64,000 nucleotides of DNA, from positions 410,476 through 474,475 of the forward strand of contig RHPI01000773.1 in NCBI GenBank assembly GCA_009103225.1. Reading direction: 5' to 3'. A program made the position numbers and the translations under genes. The notes under the pieces are model-generated. The model was not told the origin of the DNA, made no database searches, and saw only the letters and a program-made list of their open reading frames with translations. How positions within the stretch are numbered: position 1 is the stretch's first letter; each line of letters starts with the position of its first letter. Shown here in pieces: positions 11,142 through 23,818 of the stretch. The stretch comes from Chlorokybus atmophyticus. Lineage: Eukaryota; Streptophyta; Chlorokybophyceae; Chlorokybales; Chlorokybaceae.

Positions 11142-12426
11142 TTGCATGGTGATGGGTGGGTGTGGGTGTGTCGCGTGGGGGGGTGGGGGGGTGGGGGGTG
11201 TGTGAGCGTGTTGTGGGTGCGGGTGCATGAAAGCATGCGACACACCTTGGCGAGGTTGGTGCAAACCTTTTTGACAAGGGACGCTGCAGCGGCGGCGGGG
11301 GGGAGGCGCGCGTGGTTGTCAACACGAGGAAGCTTGCAAAAGGTGTGCACAACACATGCTGTAGTACACACTTGAAGCATGGTGTGCGCACACACAGTGA
11401 TGCACACACGCACACACACACACGTGCATGCACGCATATACACATACGCCATAGAATAGCATACCACAGCACCGCAAAGTATTACTCAGTTCACCAACCA
11501 TCAGCAGACTCATTCATGCATGTTCATGCCTCGGTGCTGGACTTTGAGCTCGCACGTCAATCAGCCTCCAACCACACCGTCAACACCACAACCCCGTGCA
11601 CCGTGTGTGTACCTATGGAAACATTGTCCGGCACTCATCACCACGCTAACCATTCAACCCACACCTCCCATCCATCCACCCACCCAGCCACAACCACAGT
11701 CAACGCTCCTACCAGAGTCACGATGGCAGGTATGTACCTTCGGTAGTAGAACTACTAGTTTACCTCGCACATATAGCATTCTTCATACCGTCCAAGAAGA
11801 ATACTCGCACATTCACGTGCACATTAGAAAGAGGAGCGAGCGATTCAACCTACACCACCTATCCCCCTATCCACCCAGCCACGATCACAGTCAATAATTC
11901 TACCAGAATCATAATGGCAGGTTGGTAACTCGCACTTCTGGCGTTATTCAAAAACGTTTTCAGATTAGTGCGCGCACATTTGCACGCTCAGCAGGAACAG
12001 CGCGCTATTTACAATTTAACCATGGATGAGAGAGGTTCCGCGGTTGAAACTGTTCAAGACTAAGGGGGATGTGCGAACTTCTCATATATCCGATACGAAT
12101 ACACCAGATGATTCTTCACTGTTGTTGAATCAGGTCGCAAAATGCATGCACAACAGACTGTGCGGCAGTGCACATAGAATATGGATTTACACAATTACAA
12201 TACTGTTACAGTCTCACGCCTTGGGTAGATATGACTAAGCACAGGTGGAATGGCAAAAATGGAAGGCCAATGCAGAGACACACATCAGAAGTGAGTGGCA
12301 TTGGACCAAAAGTTCCAAGGGAATGAAGGGCATTGCACAGATGCTACACACATAAACTTCCGTCTAGACACAAACACCTATCCACAACATGTACAAAAGT
12401 TGTCTTTTGCTACACATCAAAATGCT
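11142..12426. other. no further gene recognised; repeat-rich
   Basis: This holds a G-rich stretch (11170-11200) and CA/GCAC repeats (11390-11445). Two related segments end in TCTACCAGAATCATAATGGCAG-like sequence (11708-11733 and 11898-11923). N-terminal domains of the aldolase fusion would be expected here but were not seen. Confidence 0.4.
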
Positions 12427-14768
12427 TTACTGGCCAGCTCCGAAGATCTTGCCGAAGAAGCCAGGCTTCTTCTCGTGCAGCTCACCTTCCTCACGCTGTT
12501 CCTGGCTGGTAGAGAGCTTGGCAGCCTCACTTTCGGCTTTGGAGGCCTCGAGCTTGAGCTCACGTGCCTCCTGAAGTAGGGTCTTGGTGCGCTTCTCTGA
12601 CTCAACTGAGACGGCGTGGGTCTCGCGCTGCTGGACAAGGACGGTCTCAAGTTCCTGAGACTTCTCATTTGCAAGTTTCAGCTGCGCCTCCAGCTCTGCC
12701 TGCTTCTTCTGCACATCAGCCTCCAACTCGCCCGCGGAATTGCGCTTACTCTCAGCAGCAGCCAGCAGCTGGTTGATCTCCTCGCCAATGCGATGCTTTT
12801 CTGCCTTGGCCTGAAAGCAAGATTGCATGTTAGTCAACAGCATGCAGCATGTACTGAGTGCAACGAGGAGCAGCTGTTAAGCGTAAAATCAACTCAATCT
12901 ACCTCCTCAGCACGCTGCTCAGCCTGGCGCAGGGCAGCTTCAGCTTGCTGGCGCTTCTTCTCGGCTGCAGCTGCCTCACGCTCAAGCTGCTCATAGCTTG
13001 CCTTGGCCTGGTCCACTTGAGGCTGCAAAAAACAAATACAGTCATCAAATTGCTTGCACACACAGCGGTGCCAAGATTGTAGGCAAGACAGATAGCTGCA
13101 ACTCACCAAGGTGCGCTGCAACTCCTCTGTCACCTTCGCACGCTCCTCTGCGGTCAGGTTCTTGGCATTCTGCTTCTCCTCCAGCTTCTCGCGCAGTGCC
13201 TTGGCTCGGCTGCGGCTGTTCTCCAGCTTGGTCAGGAGCTGGCGAGCCTCCTCCTCGAGAGCAGCAACGGTCTTGTCAACCTTCTGCTTCTCGGAGATGA
13301 GGGTCATGACATCTTCTGACAAGAGCTGCTCCTTGTTGCTGAGGTCCTTCTCAGCAGACTTCAGGTCTGCCGCATGGGTAGCCACCTCACGGTACTCACC
13401 CTTCTTTGCCTCCTTCAGTTCAGACAGACGCTGGGCCTCAGCTGCAAATTTCTCAGCTTCACCCCGCTTCTGCTCAGCCAAGCTCTCGGCAGCATGAGCC
13501 TCGTCCTTCTCCTGCTGGCCAACTGGTACAAGCTTGTCAGCCTTGGCCTGTAGTGCCTCGGCTGTGTTCAGCAGCCCAGCACGATCCCTGTCCTCGGTGT
13601 TAACCTGGCAAACACATTCCACAGTTAACAACAACATTGAAAAAGTCACACCATCCATGCTGCGCACGATCCAAAGTTAGACTATACCTCAGATTTCAAT
13701 GCTTGTGCACGCTGCTCTGCGTCCTGCTTGCCGGCCAACAGCTCCTTGGTGCGCTTCTCAACTCTGTACACCAACATACACTGAGTAAACCAATCGTGGC
13801 GTGATGTAACTCCGGGGAAAGGGACCTACAGTGAAAATGAACCACTCACTCAAGCTCGTTGCTGTGCACTTCCTCGCGCTTGGTCATCTCGTCCTTGACC
13901 TGAATCTCCTTCTCGTCAACCATGGCGTATTTCTCATGAGCCTCCTGCGCCAGCTCAGCACGGCGGCGCTCACGCTCCCTCTCAGCCTCCAACTCGCGTT
14001 GCCTCTGATATAAGGATCACAGTCAGCATCAACAATCACATGTTACTGTGATACAATATGTCAGCCTATCAAACAACCAGCAATTACCTGCTCGGCCTCA
14101 CGCTGCTGGATCATGGCCTCCTGGGCATTGCGCTGGATGTCGGCCTGTTGCTGCTGGAGACGGGCAATCTCCTCCTCCTTAGACTTGAATTGCTCGGTGG
14201 CCTGCATGCGAGCATAGTATGCCTCCTTCTGCTCCTGGCTCATGTTCTCCACTTCACTGTCAAGCTGCGCTTTCTTGTCGTGAGCAATCCTGGCGACCTC
14301 GCCAGTGACAGCCTCACGCTCGTCCACATACTGCTGGTCCTTGCTCACCCGTACAGTCTAATCATGCAAACAGACAGCTGTGAGCACACTGAATGTGTTG
14401 GACCTACGTCAAAGTATCAGCAAATGAGTATCAGCACGTACCTCCGAGTGGGAGGATTGCACACTGGTGCTTTGACTATATTCCTTCTTGGCATAGGTCT
14501 CCTTCTCAGTTCCAGATCCTGCCGGTGCCGCAGCCCGCGCCTCTGTGTCTGCCTGCTCACACCGGCAGACACGATGAGCAATACGTTTGCAGCAAACCAC
14601 AACTTCTTCTTCTTATCACCAGCACATGTCGCATCAACAATGCCCGCAGGGTCATGCATGGCCACGCTATGGTGACCAGTCAGACACGCCGTGGCCATGC
14701 ATGGCCAAACATCCACTCAGTGCTAGCAAACTTGCATAGCGACAATGACAACCATCAGTACTCACCAT
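12427..14768 (-). CDS. long coiled-coil protein, copy 1 (unknown family)
   Basis: Eight exons join in phase: 14768-14766 (only the ATG), 14552-14442, 14357-14088, 14004-13850, 13763-13688, 13604-13107, 13022-12903 and 12810-12427. The 538-residue product starts MADTEARAAAPAGSG. After a short Ser/Thr-rich head, almost the whole length is Glu/Lys/Gln/Ala-rich heptad sequence, predicted to be one long coiled coil. It ends with a short Gly/Phe-rich, membrane-friendly tail (KKPGFFGKIFGAGQ). There is no motor, kinase or repeat domain, so a cytoskeletal or scaffold role is an inference only. A paralogue lies 4 kb downstream (18717-21780) in the same orientation, with the same start-codon intron, the same 111/168-nt second exon pattern and an equivalent tail. 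I do not recognise the family; SF-assemblin and kinetoplastid-style coiled coils were considered, but no signature was seen. Confidence 0.9.
14653..14709. repeat. imperfect hairpin in first intron of coiled-coil copy 1
   Basis: Arms of about 17 bp around TCATGCATGGCCACG and CGTGGCCATGCATGG pair with one mismatch across a loop of about 23 nt. Confidence 0.7.
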
Positions 14769-16129
14769 CTTGACTGAAGTTGCCGACACTCCAAACCTCG
14801 CTTACACGCTCTTTGGTTGCACAACGCACGCTTCCACAAACTCGCTACTGTTCACCCGAGAAAGGCCGCAACAAGCTTGTTGTCCATGGGCGGTGTGCAT
14901 GCAGGTTATATACTACGCGGTGTAAAGTGGGTCAGGATGTGGGACGCCACGTCAGGGCAGCCGCAGTGGCAGTGGAAGATCCGTCTAGAGGCTACCACTG
15001 CTGGCCAGCAGCAGGCATTGGTTTGCTTGATCTAAAGCCGGGCGAGCCGCAGCTTGCGAGTGAGTCAGCGATGCGCGCCCGTATCCTGCCATCGCGCTTT
15101 GGGGGTCTATTGTATTTCATGATCCAGGTCCCCTTTCCACAATCAAGCATAGGGGGAGGTACTACCGGTGAATCAGTCGAATGCAGATACCGGTATGATC
15201 TGACTGATCTGTTTGCAGCACGATTCATGAGTCATGAATCGTGCTGGCGAGGAAGGTCCGTTTTTCTGACACAGGGTGCCAATTGCTGCAAGGTGGCACG
15301 CAATTGTGTCACATCACATGCCCGATTGCCTAGCCCTGGTTATCTACAAGACAGTCCCCTATTGGTAGGGATCTGAGTGACATAGATGTCCAATTATAGG
15401 GGCCTAAGGGAACCACATATATAACAAATTTTGTTGGGGTAAATGCGTTACAAGCAATCCCCTACCAGCAGGCAATGTCTTATACTTGAAGTTTTGTTGT
15501 TTTGCAACCTTCTGATATGGTTTAAAATGGGTATACCTCATTGTGGTCGGTGACATGTTATACGTTATTGATTTTGTGCATACTTAAAATGAAGAGTACG
15601 TATAGTGTGCGGCAACACGTGGGCAAATGGGCAAGCATTAACTAGCATTGACATGAATCGCAGTGTTATATTGACAACATTGTATTTTAATTTATTCAAT
15701 TATAAGCTTATACCTTTGTCACAGTACAGCATCCGGCAAACTCACATCATCATTTAAACTTAAGTATTGTTGTTAATGATAATGTAAATTTGCCAAATGC
15801 TATGTAACCGTGATAAAGATTGAAATCTTACAAACCCATTCGAAAAATCGAATCCCTAATCATATGCATGCGCAACATGGCACTATTTATACATTTCATA
15901 TTCGAATCATTCAATAAGCTTATAAGAAAGGCTTGGAATCTTGGCGAGCCGCTTAAAAGCATATGCGTTTACGTTGCATGACACATAAAGACCAAAAGTT
16001 GGTTTGCGAACATATCAAGTTTCAAATAAGGGACGAAAGTGAAAGTTAAGGCTTGCGACATACGATGTGAATAGTTGGATAATGATGCGCAATTCACGAT
16101 TCCAACTTCTTATAATATAACTACCATGC
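14769..16129. other. upstream region of coiled-coil copy 1, then AT-rich spacer
   Basis: About 600 bp of mixed composition (probable promoter of the copy 1 gene) is followed by AT-rich DNA from 15400 to 16120. No exon recognised. Confidence 0.45.
15216..15246. repeat. 31-bp perfect palindrome with AP-1-like core
   Basis: Arms of 15 bp (CAGCACGATTCATGA and its exact complement) meet at one central G, creating TGAGTCA in the middle. It lies about 450 bp upstream of the start codon of coiled-coil copy 1. It may be a bZIP-type site inside a hairpin, or a chance palindrome. Confidence 0.85.
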
Positions 16130-16741
16130 TTGAGCCGCCCCGCGTGCTTTCCCTCATTTGCCATTAAAACTTATGTCTTGGTGACTTCTCTCGCGAGCTA
16201 CTGTTGCTTTATGGTTGCACTCATGCGGCCACTGTTGAGGCTACATGCGACCGCGTGTGGGTTTGAGCGCGAAGGACTTTATGCTGCACGGCTCCTCCAT
16301 GGCAAGGACTATGCTGGGTTCCTCCACGCGCGGGTGTGCCTCTACTTTAAGGGTCTGTCCGGCTATGTTGTCACGCGCATCGCGGATGAGGTAAAGAAGG
16401 AGGTCCACCATGCCGACGCAGTTGTAGCCAGACAGGGCTCCCGTTGTAGTAACACAGTGGCATTGCGGTCTCTCCTTGATGGGGGGAAGGCCGCCGTGTC
16501 GCAGCTGATCAACCCGGTGATGCGCCTGTGGAGGTGTGGCAACTGCGCTGACGAGCACTTTGGAGACATCGCGCTCGTATCGGAGGCCGGTGCGCACGGC
16601 CACCGTCACGACCGAGGGAATAGTTGCATGCCTGTCGTTACCGGAAAGAGCCTTAAGGCAAGTGTGCTCAAGCTCGAGGACACTACTCTATCCGTATGTG
16701 CGCGCACGCGCACGAAGTCACCACGCTATCAGTGCCGTTGA
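16130..16741 (+). CDS. open frame of 203 codons, unrecognised
   Basis: GC-richer than its AT-rich upstream flank. The frame has an early hydrophobic patch, a stretch with several Cys/His, and LFDGGKAAVSQLINP-like sequence. No domain or splice signals support it, and an opposite-strand frame of 122 codons overlaps it. It could be a gene fragment between the two coiled-coil copies, or chance. Confidence 0.2.
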   Translation: MSRPACFPSFAIKTYVLVTSLASYCCFMVALMRPLLRLHATACGFEREGLYAARLLHGKDYAGFLHARVCLYFKGLSGYVVTRIADEVKKEVHHADAVVARQGSRCSNTVALRSLLDGGKAAVSQLINPVMRLWRCGNCADEHFGDIALVSEAGAHGHRHDRGNSCMPVVTGKSLKASVLKLEDTTLSVCARTRTKSPRYQCR

Positions 16742-17053
16742 GACTCGTGGCAATTAATGTATTGGTGTTGTTGGCGTTGCAGGTGGGCTTGTGGTGCCGC
16801 TGCCAACATCAGCATGACCTATTGGTGGTAGGATGATGGCGCATGCTGCACCCAACGCACGCTGGGCCCTCGCCTCTATCCCCTTCCTATCCCACATGAT
16901 AAGCAAATGCTGTTGTTATTGTGGAAGGTGAACAGCATGGTTGTTTTGCAAAACGATTGAAGACTGAAAGCTTATGCTGTAGCGGACATACGAGGACACG
17001 CTTATGTGTTTGCATGTATGCAAAGGATGCTGCCCTGCACCCCCCTCCCCCCC

Positions 17054-17339
17054 NNNNNNNNNNNNNNNNNNNNNNNNNNNNNNNNNNNNNNNNNNNNNNN
17101 NNNNNNNNNNNNNNNNNNNNNNNNNNNNNNNNNNNNNNNNNNNNNNNNNNNNNNNNNNNNNNNNNNNNNNNNNNNNNNNNNNNNNNNNNNNNNNNNNNNN
17201 NNNNNNNNNNNNNNNNNNNNNNNNNNNNNNNNNNNNNNNNNNNNNNNNNNNNNNNNNNNNNNNNNNNNNNNNNNNNNNNNNNNNNNNNNNNNNNNNNNNN
17301 NNNNNNNNNNNNNNNNNNNNNNNNNNNNNNNNNNNNNNN
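17054..17339. other. assembly gap (N), preceded by poly-C
   Basis: A run of N preceded by CCCCCTCCCCCCC. Open frames crossing it are artefacts. Confidence 0.99.
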
Positions 17340-18716
17340 TTTCTCCGGCACACTCATGTACTGTACTACATGTAATGGATATATTTTCGTACACATGCAT
17401 GCAAAAAGCTCACGCCTGTCACATGTGCACACAAGTAGGTGAATAATTGGTGTCACACTTAGTGGCTAGCAGTAGGTTAGCATATAGCCCGGTGGTGTTG
17501 TATGTGAAAATGTGTTGGTGGTGATGTATTGACTGCATGTTTGTGATGAATGCGGTGTGCCTTGCATGCATGAAGCCTGCCTTGCATCTTTTGTATACTG
17601 GTACATGCCGGCAACAGTATGACCACTTCAATTATCACATTGTGGTCGTCAACGTGGTCCTACTCAAGGCTGACTCTACTGCCGATGTAGGTAATGCATG
17701 CTTGCAGACTGACAGGGTTGGGCAGTAGAGTAGTGAAGTAGGTAGTAGTAGGGAGTGTGTACCTAACCCGGTGGACGTGATAGAGGTGAGTGTGATTGTT
17801 GTTGAAGTGTCCATGCATGTATCGTGCATGTTGCATACATCATGTGCATATCCTGTACACTACCATTATCATCGCATACACATCCACACATTTCCGGTGC
17901 ATACACATGGCGCTTGCATTGATAGACAGACAGACGGAGACGTATGGATACATGTGCAGATGCAAATGTATATACGCACGCATAGTTGTATAAACTAATG
18001 CATAAACATGTTTATGCACCATATTAACATGGGCATGGGACAGCCAGTTGGCAAATGACCATCTGAATTATACGCTCACACTCACATCAATTCCGCCATA
18101 TCTAAGCAAACTTTTTAGCTTTCAGCAGTCACACATCGTTCACCATCCTCCACCTGCTGCACCCACAGCACCCGGGAGCATACACCCTCAAAGGGGTTAT
18201 GCTCCCATCACCCATGCACGGCCCAAAAAAAAAAATACTTTATGGACAGTGTACAGACATCCACATCGATTGCCATGCGAATGCACTATATTCACGTCAC
18301 TTTCAGTAGCCATTTTTCACCTTTGTAAACGCACTATATATGGAAATGCTTGCTGTCGTACTGAGTATGTACCACGGATATATCACAAGGTACTACCAAC
18401 TGTATAATCAACTAAAGGCTACAAGACACACTTGCCACATGTAATGTCCTGTGCATCAATGCACTGCAGCCCATGGAAGTAACTCAATCAGCTGAGGTTG
18501 CCAGGTTGGCGACAGCCGTTCAAAGACCTATGTACCAAGAAATGGGGACAACAGTTCACATGCACATGGAGCAAGCACGATGTAGAAAAAAAGGGCTGGA
18601 AATGCCTGAGCTAACAAGTCATATCTTACAGTACTCACAGCGGCTGGCAGCTAGGTGACAACACACTTATTCCTGCAGTGGCAGCCTTATGCAACTACAC
18701 TTCACCCCACCAACAT
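17340..18716. other. 3' flank of coiled-coil copy 2, no gene recognised
   Basis: Mixed ATGCAT-rich DNA. The segment just before 18716 probably holds the 3' untranslated region of the copy 2 gene. Confidence 0.4.
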
Positions 18717-21700
18717 TCACCGCTTCCCACCACCAAACAAGCCAAAGATGCCTCCTTTCCTCTTTTCCAGCAACTCGCCCTCCTCGCGTTGCTCCTGAGC
18801 AAGGGAAGTAACAATTAGTACAGAAAGTATGGAAACGGACTTGCTGAAAGCATAATGCACACCAACACGCACCTTCTCTGTGGAATATTTCGCAGCCTGA
18901 TGCTCCAGCTCAACAGCCTCCTTCTTTAGCTCCCTAGCCTCTTGCAGCAGAACCTTTGCGCGTGATTCTGTTTCAACAGTGACAGTGTGGATCTCCCGCT
19001 GCTTGGTGAGCACTTCCTGCAGAACGCGAAAAACACAATGAGTAATCAAGCACTCTCTGCGCTCTCTGCACTAGCTGTTCATGCATATAGCCTATACTTG
19101 GCACAAACCTCAAGTTCCACTGAGCGAGCCTCCGCAGCGGCAAGAGCCACTTCCAGCTCTTCACTAGCGTTCGCGGAAGACTGCTTCAAGGACTCAGCCA
19201 CTTCCTTTTTGCTCTGCACACAGTATCACAAGTAAGACCATCACCTTCTTAAGCTAGATAGAACGAGTACAAAGAGGACAAACATACCTCAGCCTCCTTG
19301 CGGAGCCGCTTAATCTGCTCCTCAATCACACTCTTTTCTGCACGAGCCTTCTGCGCATGCTCTTCCGCCGCTTGCAATGTGGCCTGTGCATCTGCGCGCT
19401 TCTTCTCTGCAATGTCTAGCGAGCGCTGTGCATCCTCCACGTTGGCTTCAAGCACCTCCATCTTGGGCTGTAATCGTCAACACATATGTTACACAGATGA
19501 ACATTTGTCCCTGTTAGATCATGTGCAACCGTCAACACTCACCAGCTTGTCCTTGAGCTGATCCTTGACCTTGATATACTCCTCTTGTGTCTGCTTCTGC
19601 TTTGCCTTCTTCTCCTCGAGCTGCTCCTCCAACTCCTTGGCGCGTGCACGACCTTTCTCCAGACGCTCCAAGAGCAAGCGAGCCTCTTTCTCGGCTTGCG
19701 AGACACTAGCATCCACCTGCACGATGGAACACAACGTCAATTGCGGTCACCTAACGCGATTATTAGATGGAGTGGATAATGAGTAAAAGAATTCCACGGC
19801 CATGTTGAGCAGGAGAGAGGAGAGAAAGTCTGTTCCCCATACAGTATGCCAGCTGGCTACAGCACACAATGAATCCTCAGCTGCACTTGCCTCTTGCTTC
19901 TCACTTGCAAGCTTCAGGATAACATCCGTCAGATCAGCATTGTCCGAGTTGAGATCACGCTCCAGAGCCTTGAGGTTGGCCACTTCCAGCCTAATGTCGC
20001 GATACTCAGTCTCCTTTTCTTTCTTGTCTTGCTCTAGGTTGCCCGCTGTCGCCGCAAGATACTCCACTTCGGAGCGTTTAGCTTCAGCAAGCTTGGCAGC
20101 ATCAGTAGCCTCAACCTGCACCGGGCCATGCACACTTCAAGTCTGTTCCCGACACATTGTGTGCCATCTGACTCAACATCATTGACTAGCGATGCCGCAC
20201 CTGCAGATGCTCTGCTTGATGAACTGTGGTCTTCAACTTTTGGTTCTCCACTTCATCAACAGATTTCAACAGGCGCTGTCGCTCCTCTTCATCACGTTGA
20301 CGCTGCGTACACAACAACTCGAGTTGGCATGCAATTTGCTTCTACACTTAACTGCCGTTCATGTTGAACATCATTGTCACCTGCAGCTCAAGTTCCTGGG
20401 CTTTGACCTCAGCTTCCTTCTTCTCTTCCAAGATCTCCCTTGTGCGCCTCTCAGTTCTGTTTATTAACAGCTCAATTAGCCAACTCATAATTACTGTTGT
20501 GAGTAACAGGCCAGCCAGTGTTCAATGCACTTACTCAATCTCAAGCTCATGTGCCTCTTCGCGTTTTGTCATCTCCTCCTTTACAAGGGTCTCTTTCTCC
20601 AGCACCTATACCCGGAACACGACAAACTCTGCAACCAATGCCATACAAGCAAAGCATATTGGTATTTGGCTGCAGCTATCACCTGCTCGTACTTCACATG
20701 AGCCATCTGCGCCTTCTCAGCACGCAAGCGCTCGCGCTCTGCCTCAGATAACACCTCTGATTGCCTCTGCGAACAATCTAAGGTGTCAATCAAAGCGTAA
20801 TTGACAGACACAAGCGGAACGTTGTAAAAGTGTGAGACCTCATACCTCAGCAACTTCCTTCTGCTGCTGCATGGCGTCATAAGCGCTACGCTTCAGCTCC
20901 TCCTGCTCGCGCATGAGCTTAGCAATTTCCTCCTCCTTGGCCTTGTAGGCCTGCGTGGCCTCAATGCGGGCAAGGTAGGCTTCATGCTTCTCTCGCTCAA
21001 GCTGCATGCAGTGCTCCAGTTAGACACGCATGATGATAGAAAAGGTGGGACACTTACATTACTCAAATATTGTTGCACACCCGTTCAGCAGCACTTTCGA
21101 GCTCTTGTGTCTTCTCGGCAGCCTTCTGTGCTACTTGCTCGGTCAGCGTCTCGCGACTGTCGACCCAAGCTTGATCAGCGGACACCTTCGACTCCTGCAC
21201 AAATATTGAAGCTCAGCTGCTTACGCTGACTGAGTGCTACACACATTCCACAATGTTGCCTTCTCTGCTCCAGATACCCAACAGTATGCGCAGCTCAGTG
21301 CAATACAACAGACCGGTCCATACAGCAATCTCTCACGAGGACAGTCAGGTATAGGCCGCATGCCTTGGCAAACGCGAAAGCTTAAGGAGTGACGTACATC
21401 AAATATTGTCCAGCTTAAGTACTAAGTACCCCGCCCTCTTACCTCTACGAGGACAGTAGACTCGCTAGTGAACGTCTCTTTTATGCGCTGAGTGGACTTA
21501 ACAACGGTCTCCTTGGTCTGCTCGCTGGCGGACTGGAAGCTCCCCTTAACTTGTTCAATGGCAGTGTTCTCGCCCGCAGGCGCTGCCGCACGCTCGCTAG
21601 CTGTGTCCGCCTAGGCCACAGCCGGTCAGCGCATGCATGCAATGCTGCCTGTTGCTCACAGGTTACTACCGACAGCAGCATAAGCATGGAGATTACAAGC

Positions 21701-21780
21701 GCGCACAGCATAGACTTGCAAGCAACGTTAACGCCAGCAACTACACAAGCATGCGACACGAGGAACAAGCGACTCACCAT
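18717..21780 (-). CDS. long coiled-coil protein, copy 2 (tandem paralogue)
   Basis: Fourteen exons join in phase: 21780-21778 (ATG only), 21610-21443, 21194-21081, 21001-20846, 20766-20683, 20605-20535, 20456-20381, 20302-20201, 20115-19891, 19716-19543, 19467-19288, 19213-19109, 19016-18873 and 18794-18717. The product is 559 residues. It starts MADTASERAAAPAGENT, matching copy 1 (MADTEARAAAPAGSG), continues as an unbroken Glu/Lys/Gln-rich coiled coil, and ends EEGELLEKRKGGIFGLFGG plus GKR. Exons of copy 1 equal exact sums of copy 2 exons (270 = 114+156; 155 = 84+71; the 76-nt exon is kept), so intron gain or loss followed the duplication. The intron after 19891 is GC-AG (GAG|GCAAGT); the paralogue reads straight through there, confirming the join. 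Function unknown; the shared tail suggests a peripheral membrane or assembly signal. Confidence 0.92.
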
Positions 21781-23818
21781 AGTGCTGACAGCTCTCGTTG
21801 ACGGCTTCTCAACGCCCTGTTTCACCCTGTTTTCTCACTCACTGCACGCTCCAGTGACAGCCGCCTAAGCACTGCTCCCCGCCTGCTGAAACACACCCCT
21901 CGCAATCACAAACGTCAACACTGTTTCTCACGCTTGGCCTCGATAGCTGATGGCTTAATTGTGAAGCAGAGTGACAAGCAGCTGCTTTGCTGGTTAAGTG
22001 TCGTGACGTCAGCGGGTGAGGATCGCAGTGAGATTGAAATCTCAAAGCGGTGTATTGAAAATAGGGCGGCTGACATGGCGGGTGCCATGGGTCGATGATC
22101 GACGATCTCGTGACCTCCAGCAACCATGCCCCTGCCGTATCCCCCGCGACAATCGCTGCGATTCGCTACTTGATATCGATACTGATTTATAACGCAAACA
22201 TTGAATGGGGTTGAAGCAAACGCTAGTTCACTTCAAGCTAGCTTTCATCTGCTGTTGATGCCCTTCATGTTTCGTGGTAGTATAGCATGATTGTACAAAG
22301 GCAACACACTGATTATCGAGCATGCACACATTCTTGTTGATGTGTGGGTATTTGCATGAAGTTTTACATCCATGGTGAAAATGTCCATTCACGCATTGTT
22401 TATTATTTATGCAATAGTCAAGTATTCATCGCAAACCTCGTCAATATGTTTATATATCTTATGTCTCATAGTGGTCAAGCCATGCAAACAGGGATGTGCA
22501 CATCAATGTTATTGAAACCGTGAAACAAGAAGCATATTTTTTTATTAAATTGTTTACAAAGCATGATACCTCGCGGTTTACGCATACTCAATGCACGATG
22601 TACACATGATATTATTGTACTCGTTTACTTTATGAATCATCTATTTGAGCAGCCCTTACTTGAAACACGAGTCAGGCAGTCAGTATGCTCGTAAATAAAA
22701 ATTACGCTTGTGTATTAAACTAATGATTATGCTTGTGTAACAAACCGCAACATTGTTTTACATATGTGTTCTAAACATGCACAAACTCTTGTAAACAATA
22801 AAATAAATATTTTCTGTACATCTACATTGCAACATGTTTATAAGCATAATATATGTGCATATGCGTTGACATGCGATGTCAATTGCTACACACATCATGT
22901 ATATGCGCCACAACAACCATTAATGTTGAGTACGAAAACCTACTTCACCACATGCCTACGAATTCTTTGACATGAGCTATGGATGTTCAAAGACCTACAT
23001 GATGGTGCTGTGCAAATGTGCACAATATCAATACACGGCCAACAGCAATGAAATGCAACATGCACTACTGATGCCCTACTCTCATTAAACATGCTTTACT
23101 GTGCGAAAAAGGGTATTCTGCAATGCAAACATGCACTGTGCACTGCTATTCTTGTTGTTGCTGCTTACACATGCATGAATTTATGCATAGTGTGCCGCCA
23201 ACCATAAACATGTTCACCAATTGTTTGTGCATTATACAACTTACCACCGGGCTCATACTGCATCCACCTTCTACGCTACCAATATCAGCCCAACTCGTTG
23301 GCCATACAAGCATGCATAAAGTGAGCACCTGCTCACAGGCCCCTATTCCGCTTTTTCAGTACATGATGAGCACTCGCAAGCGACGAGTAGGACACCTCCC
23401 CGCCACTGCCAACATCCTCATCTTCTCCCACTTTCTGCATTATACCTGGCAGCGTTTGCCCATACAAACCTTGTTGCGAGGCCGCCACCCTTTGCCCTAC
23501 CTCTTTATGTAACGCACCTGATCTTTACAGTGCTGTACACGGTGTATAAAAGATGCAAGAGGAAATTTGTGCATGCAAACCTACATGTACATGCAATGTC
23601 ATTAACACCACAAACACTCACAACATCGACCACCGGCACAAGGCACCTACATGCTACCTACTGACTACCTCTAATTCTACCAATATTGCCCCATGCCAGA
23701 CATGCATGCATGCACGGCAATTGTAGTCATCTGCACATTCCCCAAGGTTAGCAGCCGTGCAGCAGCAGCCGCAACAACTAACATCATCAAGAGGACGTGC
23801 ACTCCCCCCCTCCCTCCC
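21781..23818. other. AT-rich intergenic DNA
   Basis: The first 350 bp is probably the promoter of coiled-coil copy 2; the rest is AT-rich with ATGCAT words. The 129-codon frame at 23123-23512 lacks any domain or splice support. Confidence 0.45.

Noticed and set aside
14780-15376. 198-codon plus-strand frame upstream of coiled-coil copy 1
   Set aside because: It lies over the promoter of the opposite gene and contains the 31-bp palindrome; no domain.
16887-17456. Open frames spanning the N gap
   Set aside because: They are open only because N codons are not stops; flanking coding evidence is absent.
23123-23512. 129-codon frame upstream of the retroelement
   Set aside because: Composition follows the AT/CA-rich background; no domain, start context or splice sites.
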